64,000 nucleotides of DNA from Halictus rubicundus (taxonomy: Eukaryota; Arthropoda; Insecta; Hymenoptera; Halictidae). The stretch spans positions 186,001 through 250,000 of the forward strand of contig NW_027488871.1 in NCBI RefSeq assembly GCF_050948215.1, given 5' to 3'. The number at the start of each line of letters is the position of its first letter. The stretch's first letter is position 1. Below, piece by piece: positions 29,380-42,462 of the stretch. The position numbers were made by a program, and so were the translations under genes. The notes under the pieces are model-generated. The model was not told the origin of the DNA and did not search any database. It saw only the letters and a list, made by a program, of their open reading frames with translations.

Positions 29380-29412
29380 GATAGGATTGAGGATAGATTA
29401 TACGATAGAGGA
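29380..29412 (+). repeat. GATAGATTATACGATAGAG unit (box 5), several dozen copies
   Basis: TAGTATAGGACAGAGG followed by ATAGGATTGAGG and GATAGATTATACGATAGAG is the commonest variant block from 4.2 to 53.7 kb. It often occurs as a pair about 80 bp apart (for example near 29,546 and 29,625, or 16,590 and 16,674), just to the right of a TATTAAA box. I see none after about 53.7 kb, matching the disappearance of the TATTAAA box. Four copies carry GATTTTACGATAG instead (about 4,256, 15,252, 31,500, 37,669). Confidence 0.8.
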
Positions 29413-31006
29413 TAGGATAGGATAGAGGATAGGATAGGATGGAGGATAGGATAGGATAGAGGATAGGATAGGATAGAGGATAGGATAGGATAGAGGATAG
29501 GATAGGATAGAGGATAGTATAGGACAGAGAATAGGATTGAGGATAGATTATACGATAGAGGATAGGATAGGATAGAGGATAGGATATGATAGAGGATAGT
29601 ATAGGACAGAGGATAGGATTGAGGATAGATTATACGATAGAGGATAGGATAGGATAGAGGATAGGATAGGATGGAGGATAGGATAGGATAGAGGATAGGA
29701 TAGGATAGAGGATAGGATAGGATAGAGAATAGTATAGGATAGAGAATAGGATAGATTATAGGATAGAGGATAGGATAGAGGATAGGATAGAGGATAGGAT
29801 AGAGGATAGGATAGGATAGAGGATAGGATAGAGGATAGGATAGGATAGAGATTAGGATAGGATAGAGGATAGGATAGGATAGAGGATAGGATAGGATACA
29901 GAATAGGATACGATAGAGGATAGGATAGGATAGGATAAAGGATAGGATAGGATAGAGGGTAGGATAAGATAGAGGATAGGATAGGATAGAGGATACGATA
30001 TAGGATTGGATAGGATAGAGAATAGGATACGATAAAGGATAGGACAGGATTGGATAGAGAATAGCATGGGATAGAGGATAGGATAGGATAGAGGATAGGA
30101 TAGGATAGAGAATAGAATAGGATGGAGGATAGGATAGGATAGAGGATAGGATAGGATAGCGGATAGGATAGGATAGAGGATAGGATAGGATAGAGGACAG
30201 GATAGGATAGAGGATAGTATCGGACAGAGGATAGGATTGAGGATAGATTATACGATAGAGGATAGGATGGGGGATAGGATAGGATAGAGGATAGGATAGG
30301 AAAGAAGATAGGATAGAGGATAGGATAGAGGATAGGATAGAGGATAGGATAGAGGATAGGATAGGATAGAGGATAGGATAGAGGATAGAATAGAGGATAG
30401 GATAGAGGATAGGATAGGATAGAGGATAGGATAGGATAGAGGATAGGATAGGATAGAGGATAGGATAAAGGATAGAATAGAGGATAGGATAGACGATAGG
30501 ATAGGATAGAGGATAGGATAGGATAGAAGATAGGATAGGATAGAGGATAGGATAGGATAGAGGATAGGATATGATAGAGGATAGGATTGAGGATAGATTA
30601 TACGATAGAGGATAGGATAGGATAGAGGATAGGATAGGATAGAGGATAGGATAGGATTGAGGATAGGATAGGATAGAGGAAAGGATAGTATAGAGGATCG
30701 GATAGGTGATTGGATAGGATAGAGAATAGGATAGGATAGAGGATAGGATAGGATAGAGGATAGGATAGGATAGAGGATAGGATAGGATAGAGGATAGGAT
30801 AGGATAGAGGATAGGATGGGATAGAGGATAGTATAGAATAGAGGATAGGATAGGATAGGATAGGATAGAGGATAGGATAGGATAGAGGATAGGATAGGAT
30901 AGAGGATAGGATGAGTTAGAGGATAGGATAGGATAGATTACAGGATAGGACAGAGGATATGATATTAAAGGTGATAGGATAGGATAGAGGATAGGATAGG
31001 ATAGAG

Positions 31007-31085
31007 GATACGATATAGGATTGGATAGGATAGAGAATAGGATACGATAGAGGATAGGATAGGATTGGACTGAGAATAGGATGGG
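31007..31085 (+). repeat. ATACGATATAGG / GGACTGAG module (box 4)
   Basis: The order is ATACGATATAGGATTGG, then GAGAATAGGATACGATAGAG, then GGATTGGACTGAGAATAGG. GGACTGAG is present in about 22 copies, near 2.73, 3.31, 4.00, 5.07, 9.21, 10.45, 14.99, 16.07, 18.65, 31.07, 31.29, 32.94, 34.13, 35.89, 37.24, 37.46, 39.11, 40.30, 42.06, 43.95, 50.71 and 53.25 kb. It generally lies 110-260 bp to the left of a TATTAAA box, so the two boxes form one duplicating block. Confidence 0.85.
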
Positions 31086-31367
31086 ATAGAGGATAGGATA
31101 GGATAGAGGATAGAATAGGATAGAGGATAGGATAGGATCGAGGATAGGATAGGATAGAGGATAGGATAGGATAGAGGATAGGATAGGATACAGGATAGGA
31201 TAAGATAGAGGATAGGATAGGATAGAGGATACGATATAGGATTGGATAGGATAGACAATAGGATACGATAGAGGATAGGATAGGATTGGACTGAGGATAG
31301 GATGGGATAGAGGATAGGATAGGATAGAGGATAGGATAGGATAGAGGATCGGATAGGATAGAGGATA

Positions 31368-31449
31368 GGATGAGTTAGAGGATAGGATAGGATAGATTAC
31401 AGGATAGGACAGAGGATATGATATTAAAGGTGATAGGATAGGACAGAGG
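31368..31449 (+). repeat. TATTAAA box (box 1), representative of 23 copies
   Basis: This is the most diverged module in the array: GGATGAGTTAG, then GATTACAGGATAGGACAG, then GATATTAAAGGTGATAGG, then GGACAGAGG, about 80 bp in all. The ATATTAAAGG core starts at 4181, 5250, 9434, 10662, 10948, 15175, 16227, 16513, 18863, 30962, 31421, 33107, 34347, 36105, 37131, 37590, 39276, 40516, 42274, 44166, 49792, 50925 and 53468, all on the + strand. Copies at 9,434, 10,662, 10,948 and 18,863 share a GTTAGGGG variant where the others have GTTAGAGG. None lies between 18.9 and 30.9 kb or after 53.5 kb. Function is unknown. It could be a protein-binding site or only a passenger of segment duplication. Confidence 0.9.
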
Positions 31450-32400
31450 ATAGGATAGGATAGAGGATAGTATAGGACAGAGGATAGGATTGACTATAGA
31501 TTTTACGATAGAGGATAGGATAAGATAGAGGATAGGATAGGATAGAGGATAGTATAGGACAGAGGATAGGATTGAGGATAGATTAGACGATAGAGGATAG
31601 GATAGGATAGAGGATAGGATAGGATGGAGGATATGATAGGATAGAGGATAGGATAGGATAGAGGATAAGATAGGATAGAGGATAGGATAGGATAGAGGAT
31701 AGTATAGGACAGAGGATAGGATTGAGGATAGATTATACGATAGAGGATAGGATAGGATAGAGGATAGGATAGGATAGAGGATAGTATAGGACAGAGGATA
31801 TGATTGAGGATAGATTATACGATAGAGGATAGGATAGGATGGAGGATAGGATAGGATAGAGGATAGGATAGGATAGAGGATAGGATAGGATAGAGGATAG
31901 GATTGGATAGAGGATAGGATAGGATAGAGGATAGGATAGGATAGAGGATAGGATAGGATAGAGGACAGGACAGGATAGAGGATAGTATCGGCCAGAGGGT
32001 AGGATTGAGGATAGATTATACGATAGAGGATAGGATGGGGGATAGGATAGGATAGAGGATAGGATAGGATAGAGGATAGGATAGGATGGAGGATAGGATT
32101 GGATAGAGGATAGGGTAGGATAGAGGATAGGATAGGATAGAGGGTAGGATAGGATAGAGGATAGTATAGGACAGAGGATAGGATTGAGGATAGATTATAC
32201 GATAGAGGATAGGATAGGATAGAGGATAGGATAGGATAGAGGATAGTATAGGACAGAGGATAGGATTGAGGATAGATTATACGATAGAGGATAGGATAGT
32301 ATAGAGGATAGGATAGGATGGAGGATAGGATAGGATAGGGGATAGGATAGGATAGAGGATAGGATAGGATAGAGGATAGGATTGGATAGAGGATAGGATA

Positions 32401-32480
32401 GGATAGAGGATAGTATCGCAAAGAGGGTAGGATAGGGCATTGGATAGGATAGAGGACACGAGGCGATAGCGGGTAGGATA
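32401..32480 (+). repeat. GACACGAGGCGATAGCGGG module (box 7), four copies
   Basis: The module reads TATCGCAAAGAG, then GTAGGATAGGGCATTGG, then GACACGAGGCGATAGCGGG. It is the most C-rich and CpG-rich spot in the array. GACACGAGG starts at 4,637, 15,631, 32,455 and 38,624. The first two share GCAAAGAGTG and the last two GCAAAGAGGG. The last pair is separated by 6,169 and the first by 10,994, so two duplication events account for all four copies. Confidence 0.9.
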
Positions 32481-35400
32481 GGATAGAGGATAGGATAGGA
32501 TAGAGAATGGGATAGGATAGAGGATAGGATAGGATAGAGGATAGGATAGAGGATAGGATAGGATAGTGGATAGGATAGAGGATAGGATAGAGGATAGGAT
32601 AGGATAGAGGATAGGATAGAGGATAGGATAGAGGATAGGATAGAGGATAGGATAGAGGATAGGATAGGATAGAGGATAGGATAGGATAGAGGATAGGATA
32701 GGATAGAGGATAGGATAGGATAGAGGATAGGATAGGATAGAGGATAGGATAGGATAGAGGATAGGATAGGATAGAGGATAGGATAGGATAGCAAGATAGG
32801 ATAGGATAGAGGATGGGATAGGATAGAGGATAGGATAGGATACAGGATAGGATAGGATAGAGGATAGGATAGGATAGAGGATACGATATAGGATTGGATA
32901 GGATAGAGAATAGGATACGATAGAGGATAGGATAGGATTGGACTGAGAATAGGATGGGATAGAAGATAGGATAGGATAGAGGATAGGATAGGATAGATGA
33001 TAGGATAGGATAGAGGATAGGATAGGATAGAGTATCGGATAGGATAGAGGATAGGATGAGTTAGAGGATAGGATAGGATAGATTACAGGATAGGACAGAG
33101 GATATGATATTAAAGGTGATAGGATAGGACAGAGGATAGGATAGGATAGAGGATAGTATAGGACAGAGGATAGGATTGAGGATAGATTATACGATAGAGG
33201 ATAGGATAGGATAGAGGATAGGATATGATAGAGGATAGTATAGGACAGAGGATAGGATTGAGGATAGATTATACGATAGAGGATAGGATAGGATAGAGGA
33301 TAGGATAGGATGGAGGATAGGATAGGATAGAGGATAGGATAGGATAGAGGATAGTATAGGATAGAGGATAGGATAGAGGATAGGATAGAGGATAGGATAG
33401 AGGATAGGATAGGATAGAGGATAGGATAGAGGATAGGATAGGATAGAGATTAGGATAGAATAGAAGATAGGATAGGATAGAGGATAGGATAGGATACAGA
33501 ATAGGATACGATAGATGATAGGATAGGATAGGATAAAGGATAGGATAGGATAGAGGTTAGGATAAGATAGAGGATAGGATAGGATAGAGGATACGATATA
33601 GGATTGGATAGGATAGAGAATAGGATACGATAAAGGATAGGACAGGATTGGATAGAGAATAGCATGGGATAGAGGATAGGATAGGATAGCGGATAGGATA
33701 GGATAGAGGATAGGATAGGATAGAGGACAGGATAGGATAGAGGATAGTATCGGACAGAGGATAGGATTGAGGATAGATTATACGATAGAGGATAGGATGG
33801 GGGATAGGATAGTATAGAGTATAGGATAGGAAAGAGGATAGGATAGAGGATAGGATAGAGGATAGGATAGGATAGAGGATAGGATAGAGGATAGAATAGA
33901 GGATAGGATAGAGGATAGGGTAGGATAGAGGATAGGATAGAGGATAGGATAGGATAGAAGATAGGATAGGATAGAGGATAGGATAGGATAGAGGATAGGA
34001 TATGATAGAGGATAGGATAGGATAGAGGATAGGATAGAGGATAGGATAGAGGATAGGATAGGATAGAGGATACGATATAGGATTGGATAGGATAGAGAAT
34101 AGGATACGATAGAGGATAGGATAGGATTGGACTGAGAATAGGATGGGATAGAGGATATGATAGGATAGAGGATAGGATAGGATAGAAGATGGGATAGGAT
34201 AGAGGATAGGATAGGATAGAGGATAGGGTAGGATAGAGGATAGGATAGGATAGAGGATAGGATAGGATAGAGGATCGGATAGGATAGAGGATAGGATGAG
34301 TTAGAGGATAGGATAGGATAGATTACAGGATAGGACAGAGGATATGATATTAAAGGTGATAGGATAGGACAGAGGATAGGATAGGATAGAGGATAGGATA
34401 GGATAGAGTATAGGATAGGATAGAGGATAGGATAGGATAGAGGATAGGATAGGATAGAGTATAGGATAGGATAGAGGATAGGATAGACGATAGGATAGTA
34501 TAGAGGATAGGATAGGATAGAGGATAGGATAGGGTAGAGGACAGGATAGGATACAGGATTGGATAGGATACAGGAAAGTATAGGATTGAGGATAGGATAG
34601 GATGGAGGATAGGATAGGATAGAGGATAGGATAGGATAAAGGATTGGATACGTTAGAAGATAGGATAGGATAGAGGATAGGATAGGATAGAGGACAGGAT
34701 AGGATAGAGGATTGGATAGAGGATAGGATAGGATAGAGGATATTATAGGATAGAGGATATGATAGGATAGAGGATAGGATAGGATAGAGGATTGGATAGG
34801 ATAGAGGATAGGATAGACGATAGGATAGGATAGAGGATAGGATAGGATAGAGGATAGGATAGGATAGAGGATAGGATAGGACAGAGGATAGGGTAGGGGA
34901 TTTGATAGGATAGAGGATAGGATAGGATAGAAGATAGGATAGGATAGAGGATAGGTTAGGATAGAGGATAGGATAGGATAGAGGATAGGATAGAGGATAG
35001 GATAGGATAGAGGATAGGATAGGATAGAGGATAGGATAGGATAGAGGATAGGATAGGATAGAAGATAGGATAGGATAGAGGATAGGATAGGATAGAGGTT
35101 ACGATAGGATAGAGGATAGGATAGGACAGAGGATAGGATAGGGGATTTGATAGGATAGAGGATAGGATAGGATAGAGGATAGAGGATAGGATAGGATAGA
35201 GGATAGGATAGGATAGAGGATAGGATAGGATAGAGGATAGGATAGGACAGAGGATAGGGTAGGGGATTTGTTAGGATAGAGGATAGGATAGGATAGAGGA
35301 TAGGTTAGGATAGAGGATAGGATAGAGGATAGGATAGAGGACAGGATAGGATAGAGGATAGGATAGGATAGAGGATAGGATAGGATAGAGGATAGGATAG

Positions 35401-36293
35401 GATAGAGGATAGGATAGGATAGAGGATAGGATAGGATAGAGGATAGGATAGGACAGAGGATAAGGTAGGGGTTTTGATAGGATAGAGGATAGGATAGGAT
35501 AGAGGATAGGATAGACGATAGGATAGGATAGAGGAAAGGATAGGATAGAGGATAGGATAGGATAGAGGATAGAGGATAGGAGAGGGTAGAGGATAGGATA
35601 GGATAGAGGATAGGATAGGATAGGGTATAGTATAGGATAGAGGCTAGAATAGGATAGAGGATAGGGTAGGATAGAGGATAGGATAGAGGATAGGATAGGA
35701 TAGAAGATAGGATAGGATAGAGGATAGGATAGGATAGAGGATAGGATATGATAGAGGATAGGATAGGATAGTGGATAGGATAGAGGATAGGATAGAGGAT
35801 AGGATAGAGGATAGGATAGGATAGAGGATACGATATAGGATTGGATAGGATAGAGAATAGGATACGATAGAGGATAGGATAGGATTGGACTGAGAATAGG
35901 ATGGGATAGAGGATATGATAGGATAGAGGATAGGATAGGATAGAGGATGGGATAGGATAGAGGATAGGATAGGATAGAGGATAGGGTAGGATAGAGGATA
36001 GGATAGGATAGAGGATAGGATAGGATAGAGGATCGGATAGGATAGAGGATAGGATGAGTTAGAGGATAGGATAGGATAGATTACAGGATAGGACAGAGGA
36101 TATGATATTAAAGGTGATAGGATAGGACAGAGGATAGGATAGGATAGAGGATAGTATAGGACAGAGGATAGGATTGAGGATAGATTATACGATAGAGGAT
36201 AGGATAGGATAGAGGATAGGATAGGATAGAGGATAGTATAGGACAGAGGATAGGATTGAGGATAGATTATACGATAGAGGATAGGATAGTATA

Positions 36294-39200
36294 GAGGATA
36301 GGATAGGATAGAGGATAGGATAGGATAGCGGATAGGATAGGATAGAGGATAGGATAGGATAGAGGACAGGATAGGATAGAGGATAGTATCGGACAGAGGA
36401 TAGGATTGAGGATAGATTATACGATAGAGGATAGGATGGGGGATAGGATAGGATAGAGGATAGGATAGGAAAGAAGATAGGATAGAGGATAGGATAGAGG
36501 ATAGGATAGAGGATAGGATAGAGGATAGGATAGGATAGAGGATAGGATAGAGGATAGAATAGAGGATAGGATAGAGGATAGGATAGGATAGAGGATAGGA
36601 TAGGATAGAGGATAGGATAGGATAGAGGATAGGATAAAGGATAGAATAGAGGATAGGATAGACGATAGGATAGGATAGAGGATAGGATAGGATAGAAGAT
36701 AGGATAGGATAGAGGATAGGATAGGATAGAGGATAGGATATGATAGAGGATAGGATTGAGGATAGATTATACGATAGAGGATAGGATAGGATAGAGGATA
36801 GGATAGGATAGAGGATAGGATAGGATTGAGGATAGGATAGGATAGAGGAAAGGATAGTATAGAGGATCGGATAGGTGATTGGATAGGATAGAGAATAGGA
36901 TAGGATAGAGGATAGGATAGGATAGAGGATAGGATAGGATAGAGGATAGGATAGGATAGAGGATAGGATAGGATAGAGGATAGGATGGGATAGAGGATAG
37001 TATAGAATAGAGGATAGGATAGGATAGGATAGGATAGAGGATAGGATAGGATAGAGGATAGGATAGGATAGAGGATAGGATGAGTTAGAGGATAGGATAG
37101 GATAGATTACAGGATAGGACAGAGGATATGATATTAAAGGTGATAGGATAGGATAGAGGATAGGATAGGATAGAGGATACGATATAGGATTGGATAGGAT
37201 AGAGAATAGGATACGATAGAGGATAGGATAGGATTGGACTGAGAATAGGATGGGATAGAGGATAGGATAGGATAGAGGATAGAATAGGATAGAGGATAGG
37301 ATAGGATCGAGGATAGGATAGGATAGAGGATAGGATAGGATAGAGGATAGGATAGGATACAGGATAGGATAAGATAGAGGATAGGATAGGATAGAGGATA
37401 CGATATAGGATTGGATAGGATAGACAATAGGATACGATAGAGGATAGGATAGGATTGGACTGAGGATAGGATGGGATAGAGGATAGGATAGGATAGAGGA
37501 TAGGATAGGATAGAGGATCGGATAGGATAGAGGATAGGATGAGTTAGAGGATAGGATAGGATAGATTACAGGATAGGACAGAGGATATGATATTAAAGGT
37601 GATAGGATAGGACAGAGGATAGGATAGGATAGAGGATAGTATAGGACAGAGGATAGGATTGACTATAGATTTTACGATAGAGGATAGGATAAGATAGAGG
37701 ATAGGATAGGATAGAGGATAGTATAGGACAGAGGATAGGATTGAGGATAGATTAGACGATAGAGGATAGGATAGGATAGAGGATAGGATAGGATGGAGGA
37801 TATGATAGGATAGAGGATAGGATAGGATAGAGGATAAGATAGGATAGAGGATAGGATAGGATAGAGGATAGTATAGGACAGAGGATAGGATTGAGGATAG
37901 ATTATACGATAGAGGATAGGATAGGATAGAGGATAGGATAGGATAGAGGATAGTATAGGACAGAGGATATGATTGAGGATAGATTATACGATAGAGGATA
38001 GGATAGGATGGAGGATAGGATAGGATAGAGGATAGGATAGGATAGAGGATAGGATAGGATAGAGGATAGGATTGGATAGAGGATAGGATAGGATAGAGGA
38101 TAGGATAGGATAGAGGATAGGATAGGATAGAGGACAGGACAGGATAGAGGATAGTATCGGCCAGAGGGTAGGATTGAGGATAGATTATACGATAGAGGAT
38201 AGGATGGGGGATAGGATAGGATAGAGGATAGGATAGGATAGAGGATAGGATAGGATGGAGGATAGGATTGGATAGAGGATAGGGTAGGATAGAGGATAGG
38301 ATAGGATAGAGGGTAGGATAGGATAGAGGATAGTATAGGACAGAGGATAGGATTGAGGATAGATTATACGATAGAGGATAGGATAGGATAGAGGATAGGA
38401 TAGGATAGAGGATAGTATAGGACAGAGGATAGGATTGAGGATAGATTATACGATAGAGGATAGGATAGTATAGAGGATAGGATAGGATGGAGGATAGGAT
38501 AGGATAGGGGATAGGATAGGATAGAGGATAGGATAGGATAGAGGATAGGATTGGATAGAGGATAGGATAGGATAGAGGATAGTATCGCAAAGAGGGTAGG
38601 ATAGGGCATTGGATAGGATAGAGGACACGAGGCGATAGCGGGTAGGATAGGATAGAGGATAGGATAGGATAGAGAATGGGATAGGATAGAGGATAGGATA
38701 GGATAGAGGATAGGATAGAGGATAGGATAGGATAGTGGATAGGATAGAGGATAGGATAGAGGATAGGATAGGATAGAGGATAGGATAGAGGATAGGATAG
38801 AGGATAGGATAGAGGATAGGATAGAGGATAGGATAGGATAGAGGATAGGATAGGATAGAGGATAGGATAGGATAGAGGATAGGATAGGATAGAGGATAGG
38901 ATAGGATAGAGGATAGGATAGGATAGAGGATAGGATAGGATAGAGGATAGGATAGGATAGCAAGATAGGATAGGATAGAGGATGGGATAGGATAGAGGAT
39001 AGGATAGGATACAGGATAGGATAGGATAGAGGATAGGATAGGATAGAGGATACGATATAGGATTGGATAGGATAGAGAATAGGATACGATAGAGGATAGG
39101 ATAGGATTGGACTGAGAATAGGATGGGATAGAAGATAGGATAGGATAGAGGATAGGATAGGATAGATGATAGGATAGGATAGAGGATAGGATAGGATAGA

Positions 39201-42200
39201 GTATCGGATAGGATAGAGGATAGGATGAGTTAGAGGATAGGATAGGATAGATTACAGGATAGGACAGAGGATATGATATTAAAGGTGATAGGATAGGACA
39301 GAGGATAGGATAGGATAGAGGATAGTATAGGACAGAGGATAGGATTGAGGATAGATTATACGATAGAGGATAGGATAGGATAGAGGATAGGATATGATAG
39401 AGGATAGTATAGGACAGAGGATAGGATTGAGGATAGATTATACGATAGAGGATAGGATAGGATAGAGGATAGGATAGGATGGAGGATAGGATAGGATAGA
39501 GGATAGGATAGGATAGAGGATAGTATAGGATAGAGGATAGGATAGAGGATAGGATAGAGGATAGGATAGAGGATAGGATAGGATAGAGGATAGGATAGAG
39601 GATAGGATAGGATAGAGATTAGGATAGAATAGAAGATAGGATAGGATAGAGGATAGGATAGGATACAGAATAGGATACGATAGATGATAGGATAGGATAG
39701 GATAAAGGATAGGATAGGATAGAGGTTAGGATAAGATAGAGGATAGGATAGGATAGAGGATACGATATAGGATTGGATAGGATAGAGAATAGGATACGAT
39801 AAAGGATAGGACAGGATTGGATAGAGAATAGCATGGGATAGAGGATAGGATAGGATAGCGGATAGGATAGGATAGAGGATAGGATAGGATAGAGGACAGG
39901 ATAGGATAGAGGATAGTATCGGACAGAGGATAGGATTGAGGATAGATTATACGATAGAGGATAGGATGGGGGATAGGATAGTATAGAGTATAGGATAGGA
40001 AAGAGGATAGGATAGAGGATAGGATAGAGGATAGGATAGGATAGAGGATAGGATAGAGGATAGAATAGAGGATAGGATAGAGGATAGGGTAGGATAGAGG
40101 ATAGGATAGAGGATAGGATAGGATAGAAGATAGGATAGGATAGAGGATAGGATAGGATAGAGGATAGGATATGATAGAGGATAGGATAGGATAGAGGATA
40201 GGATAGAGGATAGGATAGAGGATAGGATAGGATAGAGGATACGATATAGGATTGGATAGGATAGAGAATAGGATACGATAGAGGATAGGATAGGATTGGA
40301 CTGAGAATAGGATGGGATAGAGGATATGATAGGATAGAGGATAGGATAGGATAGAAGATGGGATAGGATAGAGGATAGGATAGGATAGAGGATAGGGTAG
40401 GATAGAGGATAGGATAGGATAGAGGATAGGATAGGATAGAGGATCGGATAGGATAGAGGATAGGATGAGTTAGAGGATAGGATAGGATAGATTACAGGAT
40501 AGGACAGAGGATATGATATTAAAGGTGATAGGATAGGACAGAGGATAGGATAGGATAGAGGATAGGATAGGATAGAGTATAGGATAGGATAGAGGATAGG
40601 ATAGGATAGAGGATAGGATAGGATAGAGTATAGGATAGGATAGAGGATAGGATAGACGATAGGATAGTATAGAGGATAGGATAGGATAGAGGATAGGATA
40701 GGGTAGAGGACAGGATAGGATACAGGATTGGATAGGATACAGGAAAGTATAGGATTGAGGATAGGATAGGATGGAGGATAGGATAGGATAGAGGATAGGA
40801 TAGGATAAAGGATTGGATACGTTAGAAGATAGGATAGGATAGAGGATAGGATAGGATAGAGGACAGGATAGGATAGAGGATTGGATAGAGGATAGGATAG
40901 GATAGAGGATATTATAGGATAGAGGATATGATAGGATAGAGGATAGGATAGGATAGAGGATTGGATAGGATAGAGGATAGGATAGACGATAGGATAGGAT
41001 AGAGGATAGGATAGGATAGAGGATAGGATAGGATAGAGGATAGGATAGGACAGAGGATAGGGTAGGGGATTTGATAGGATAGAGGATAGGATAGGATAGA
41101 AGATAGGATAGGATAGAGGATAGGTTAGGATAGAGGATAGGATAGGATAGAGGATAGGATAGAGGATAGGATAGGATAGAGGATAGGATAGGATAGAGGA
41201 TAGGATAGGATAGAGGATAGGATAGGATAGAAGATATTATAGGATAGAGGATAGGATAGGATAGAGGTTACGATAGGATAGAGGATAGGATAGGACAGAG
41301 GATAGGATAGGGGATTTGATAGGATAGAGGATAGGATAGGATAGAGGATAGAGGATAGGATAGGATAGAGGATAGGATAGGATAGAGGATAGGATAGGAT
41401 AGAGGATAGGATAGGACAGAGGATAGGGTAGGGGATTTGTTAGGATAGAGGATAGGATAGGATAGAGGATAGGTTAGGATAGAGGATAGGATAGAGGATA
41501 GGATAGAGGACAGGATAGGATAGAGGATAGGATAGGATAGAGGATAGGATAGGATAGAGGATAGGATAGGATAGAGGATAGGATAGGATAGAGGATAGGA
41601 TAGGATAGAGGATAGGATAGGACAGAGGATAAGGTAGGGGTTTTGATAGGATAGAGGATAGGATAGGATAGAGGATAGGATAGACGATAGGATAGGATAG
41701 AGGAAAGGATAGGATAGAGGATAGGATAGGATAGAGGATAGAGGATAGGAGAGGGTAGAGGATAGGATAGGATAGAGGATAGGATAGGATAGGGTATAGT
41801 ATAGGATAGAGGCTAGAATAGGATAGAGGATAGGGTAGGATAGAGGATAGGATAGAGGATAGGATAGGATAGAAGATAGGATAGGATAGAGGATAGGATA
41901 GGATAGAGGATAGGATATGATAGAGGATAGGATAGGATAGTGGATAGGATAGAGGATAGGATAGAGGATAGGATAGAGGATAGGATAGGATAGAGGATAC
42001 GATATAGGATTGGATAGGATAGAGAATAGGATACGATAGAGGATAGGATAGGATTGGACTGAGAATAGGATGGGATAGAGGATATGATAGGATAGAGGAT
42101 AGGATAGGATAGAGGATGGGATAGGATAGAGGATAGGATAGGATAGAGGATAGGGTAGGATAGAGGATAGGATAGGATAGAGGATAGGATAGGATAGAGG

Positions 42201-42462
42201 ATCGGATAGGATAGAGGATAGGATGAGTTAGAGGATAGGATAGGATAGATTACAGGATAGGACAGAGGATATGATATTAAAGGTGATAGGATAGGACAGA
42301 GGATAGGATAGGATAGAGGATAGTATAGGACAGAGGATAGGATTGAGGATAGATTATACGATAGAGGATAGGATAGGATAGAGGATAGGATATGATAGAG
42401 GATAGTATAGGACAGAGGATAGGATTGAGGATAGATTATACGATAGAGGATAGGATAGGATA
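36294..42462 (+). repeat. 6,169-bp higher-order repeat, copy 2
   Basis: Every landmark tested is displaced by exactly 6,169: the TATTAAA cores at 37,131, 37,590, 39,276, 40,516 and 42,274; GACACGAGG at 38,624; CAGGAAAGTA at 40,740 (34,571 in copy 1); TAAGGTAGGGG at 41,630 (35,461); AGGCTAGAAT at 41,810 (35,641). No net indel is therefore present over most of the unit. Differences I noticed include GG at 35,068-35,069 against TT at 41,237-41,238 and one substitution near 36,223/42,392. Long stretches translate identically on the - strand, for example 31,375-32,421 and 37,544-38,590. Such similarity implies a recent duplication, or an assembly duplication that needs read support. Confidence 0.92.

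Larger units (their letters stand above)
18900..30100 (+). repeat. Zone III: array without TATTAAA box
   Basis: Eleven kb with no TATTAAA box but four GACATGACAG doublets (20,511, 23,192, 24,455, 28,558), which share one haplotype (GGATGGATG with GGGATAGTATAG). Other recurrent blocks are GATATGATATTATCGG (about 21.17, 25.08, 29.30 kb), GGAAAGGGTAGATGATAGG (about 21.33, 25.24 kb), GGTTACAGGACAGG (26.4-26.65 kb), and two altered copies of box 3 near 25.74 and 25.95 kb. No gene is visible. Confidence 0.85.
30125..36293 (+). repeat. 6,169-bp higher-order repeat, copy 1
   Basis: This large unit is followed head-to-tail by a near-identical copy. It contains five TATTAAA boxes (30,962, 31,421, 33,107, 34,347, 36,105), the internal spacings 459, 1,686, 1,240 and 1,758 recurring exactly in copy 2, one box 7 (32,455), one box 4 variant (33,665) and a stretch at 34.4-35.7 kb with TACAGGAAAGTATAGG, GGGGATTTGATAGG and GGGGTTTTGATAGG found only here, in copy 2 and in 51-53 kb. 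It has no GACATGACAG doublet. The left edge is placed where GGATGGAGG (30,121) meets GTATAGAGG in the copy-2 alignment. Confidence 0.92.

Noticed and set aside
31421..31430. TATTAAA as a TATA-type promoter
   Set aside because: No transcription unit lies downstream and the motif is only part of a satellite box repeated 23 times.
31375..32421. Conserved 348-codon open frame repeated identically at 37,544-38,590
   Set aside because: The identity follows from the 6,169-bp tandem duplication of the DNA; it is not evidence of selection on a protein.
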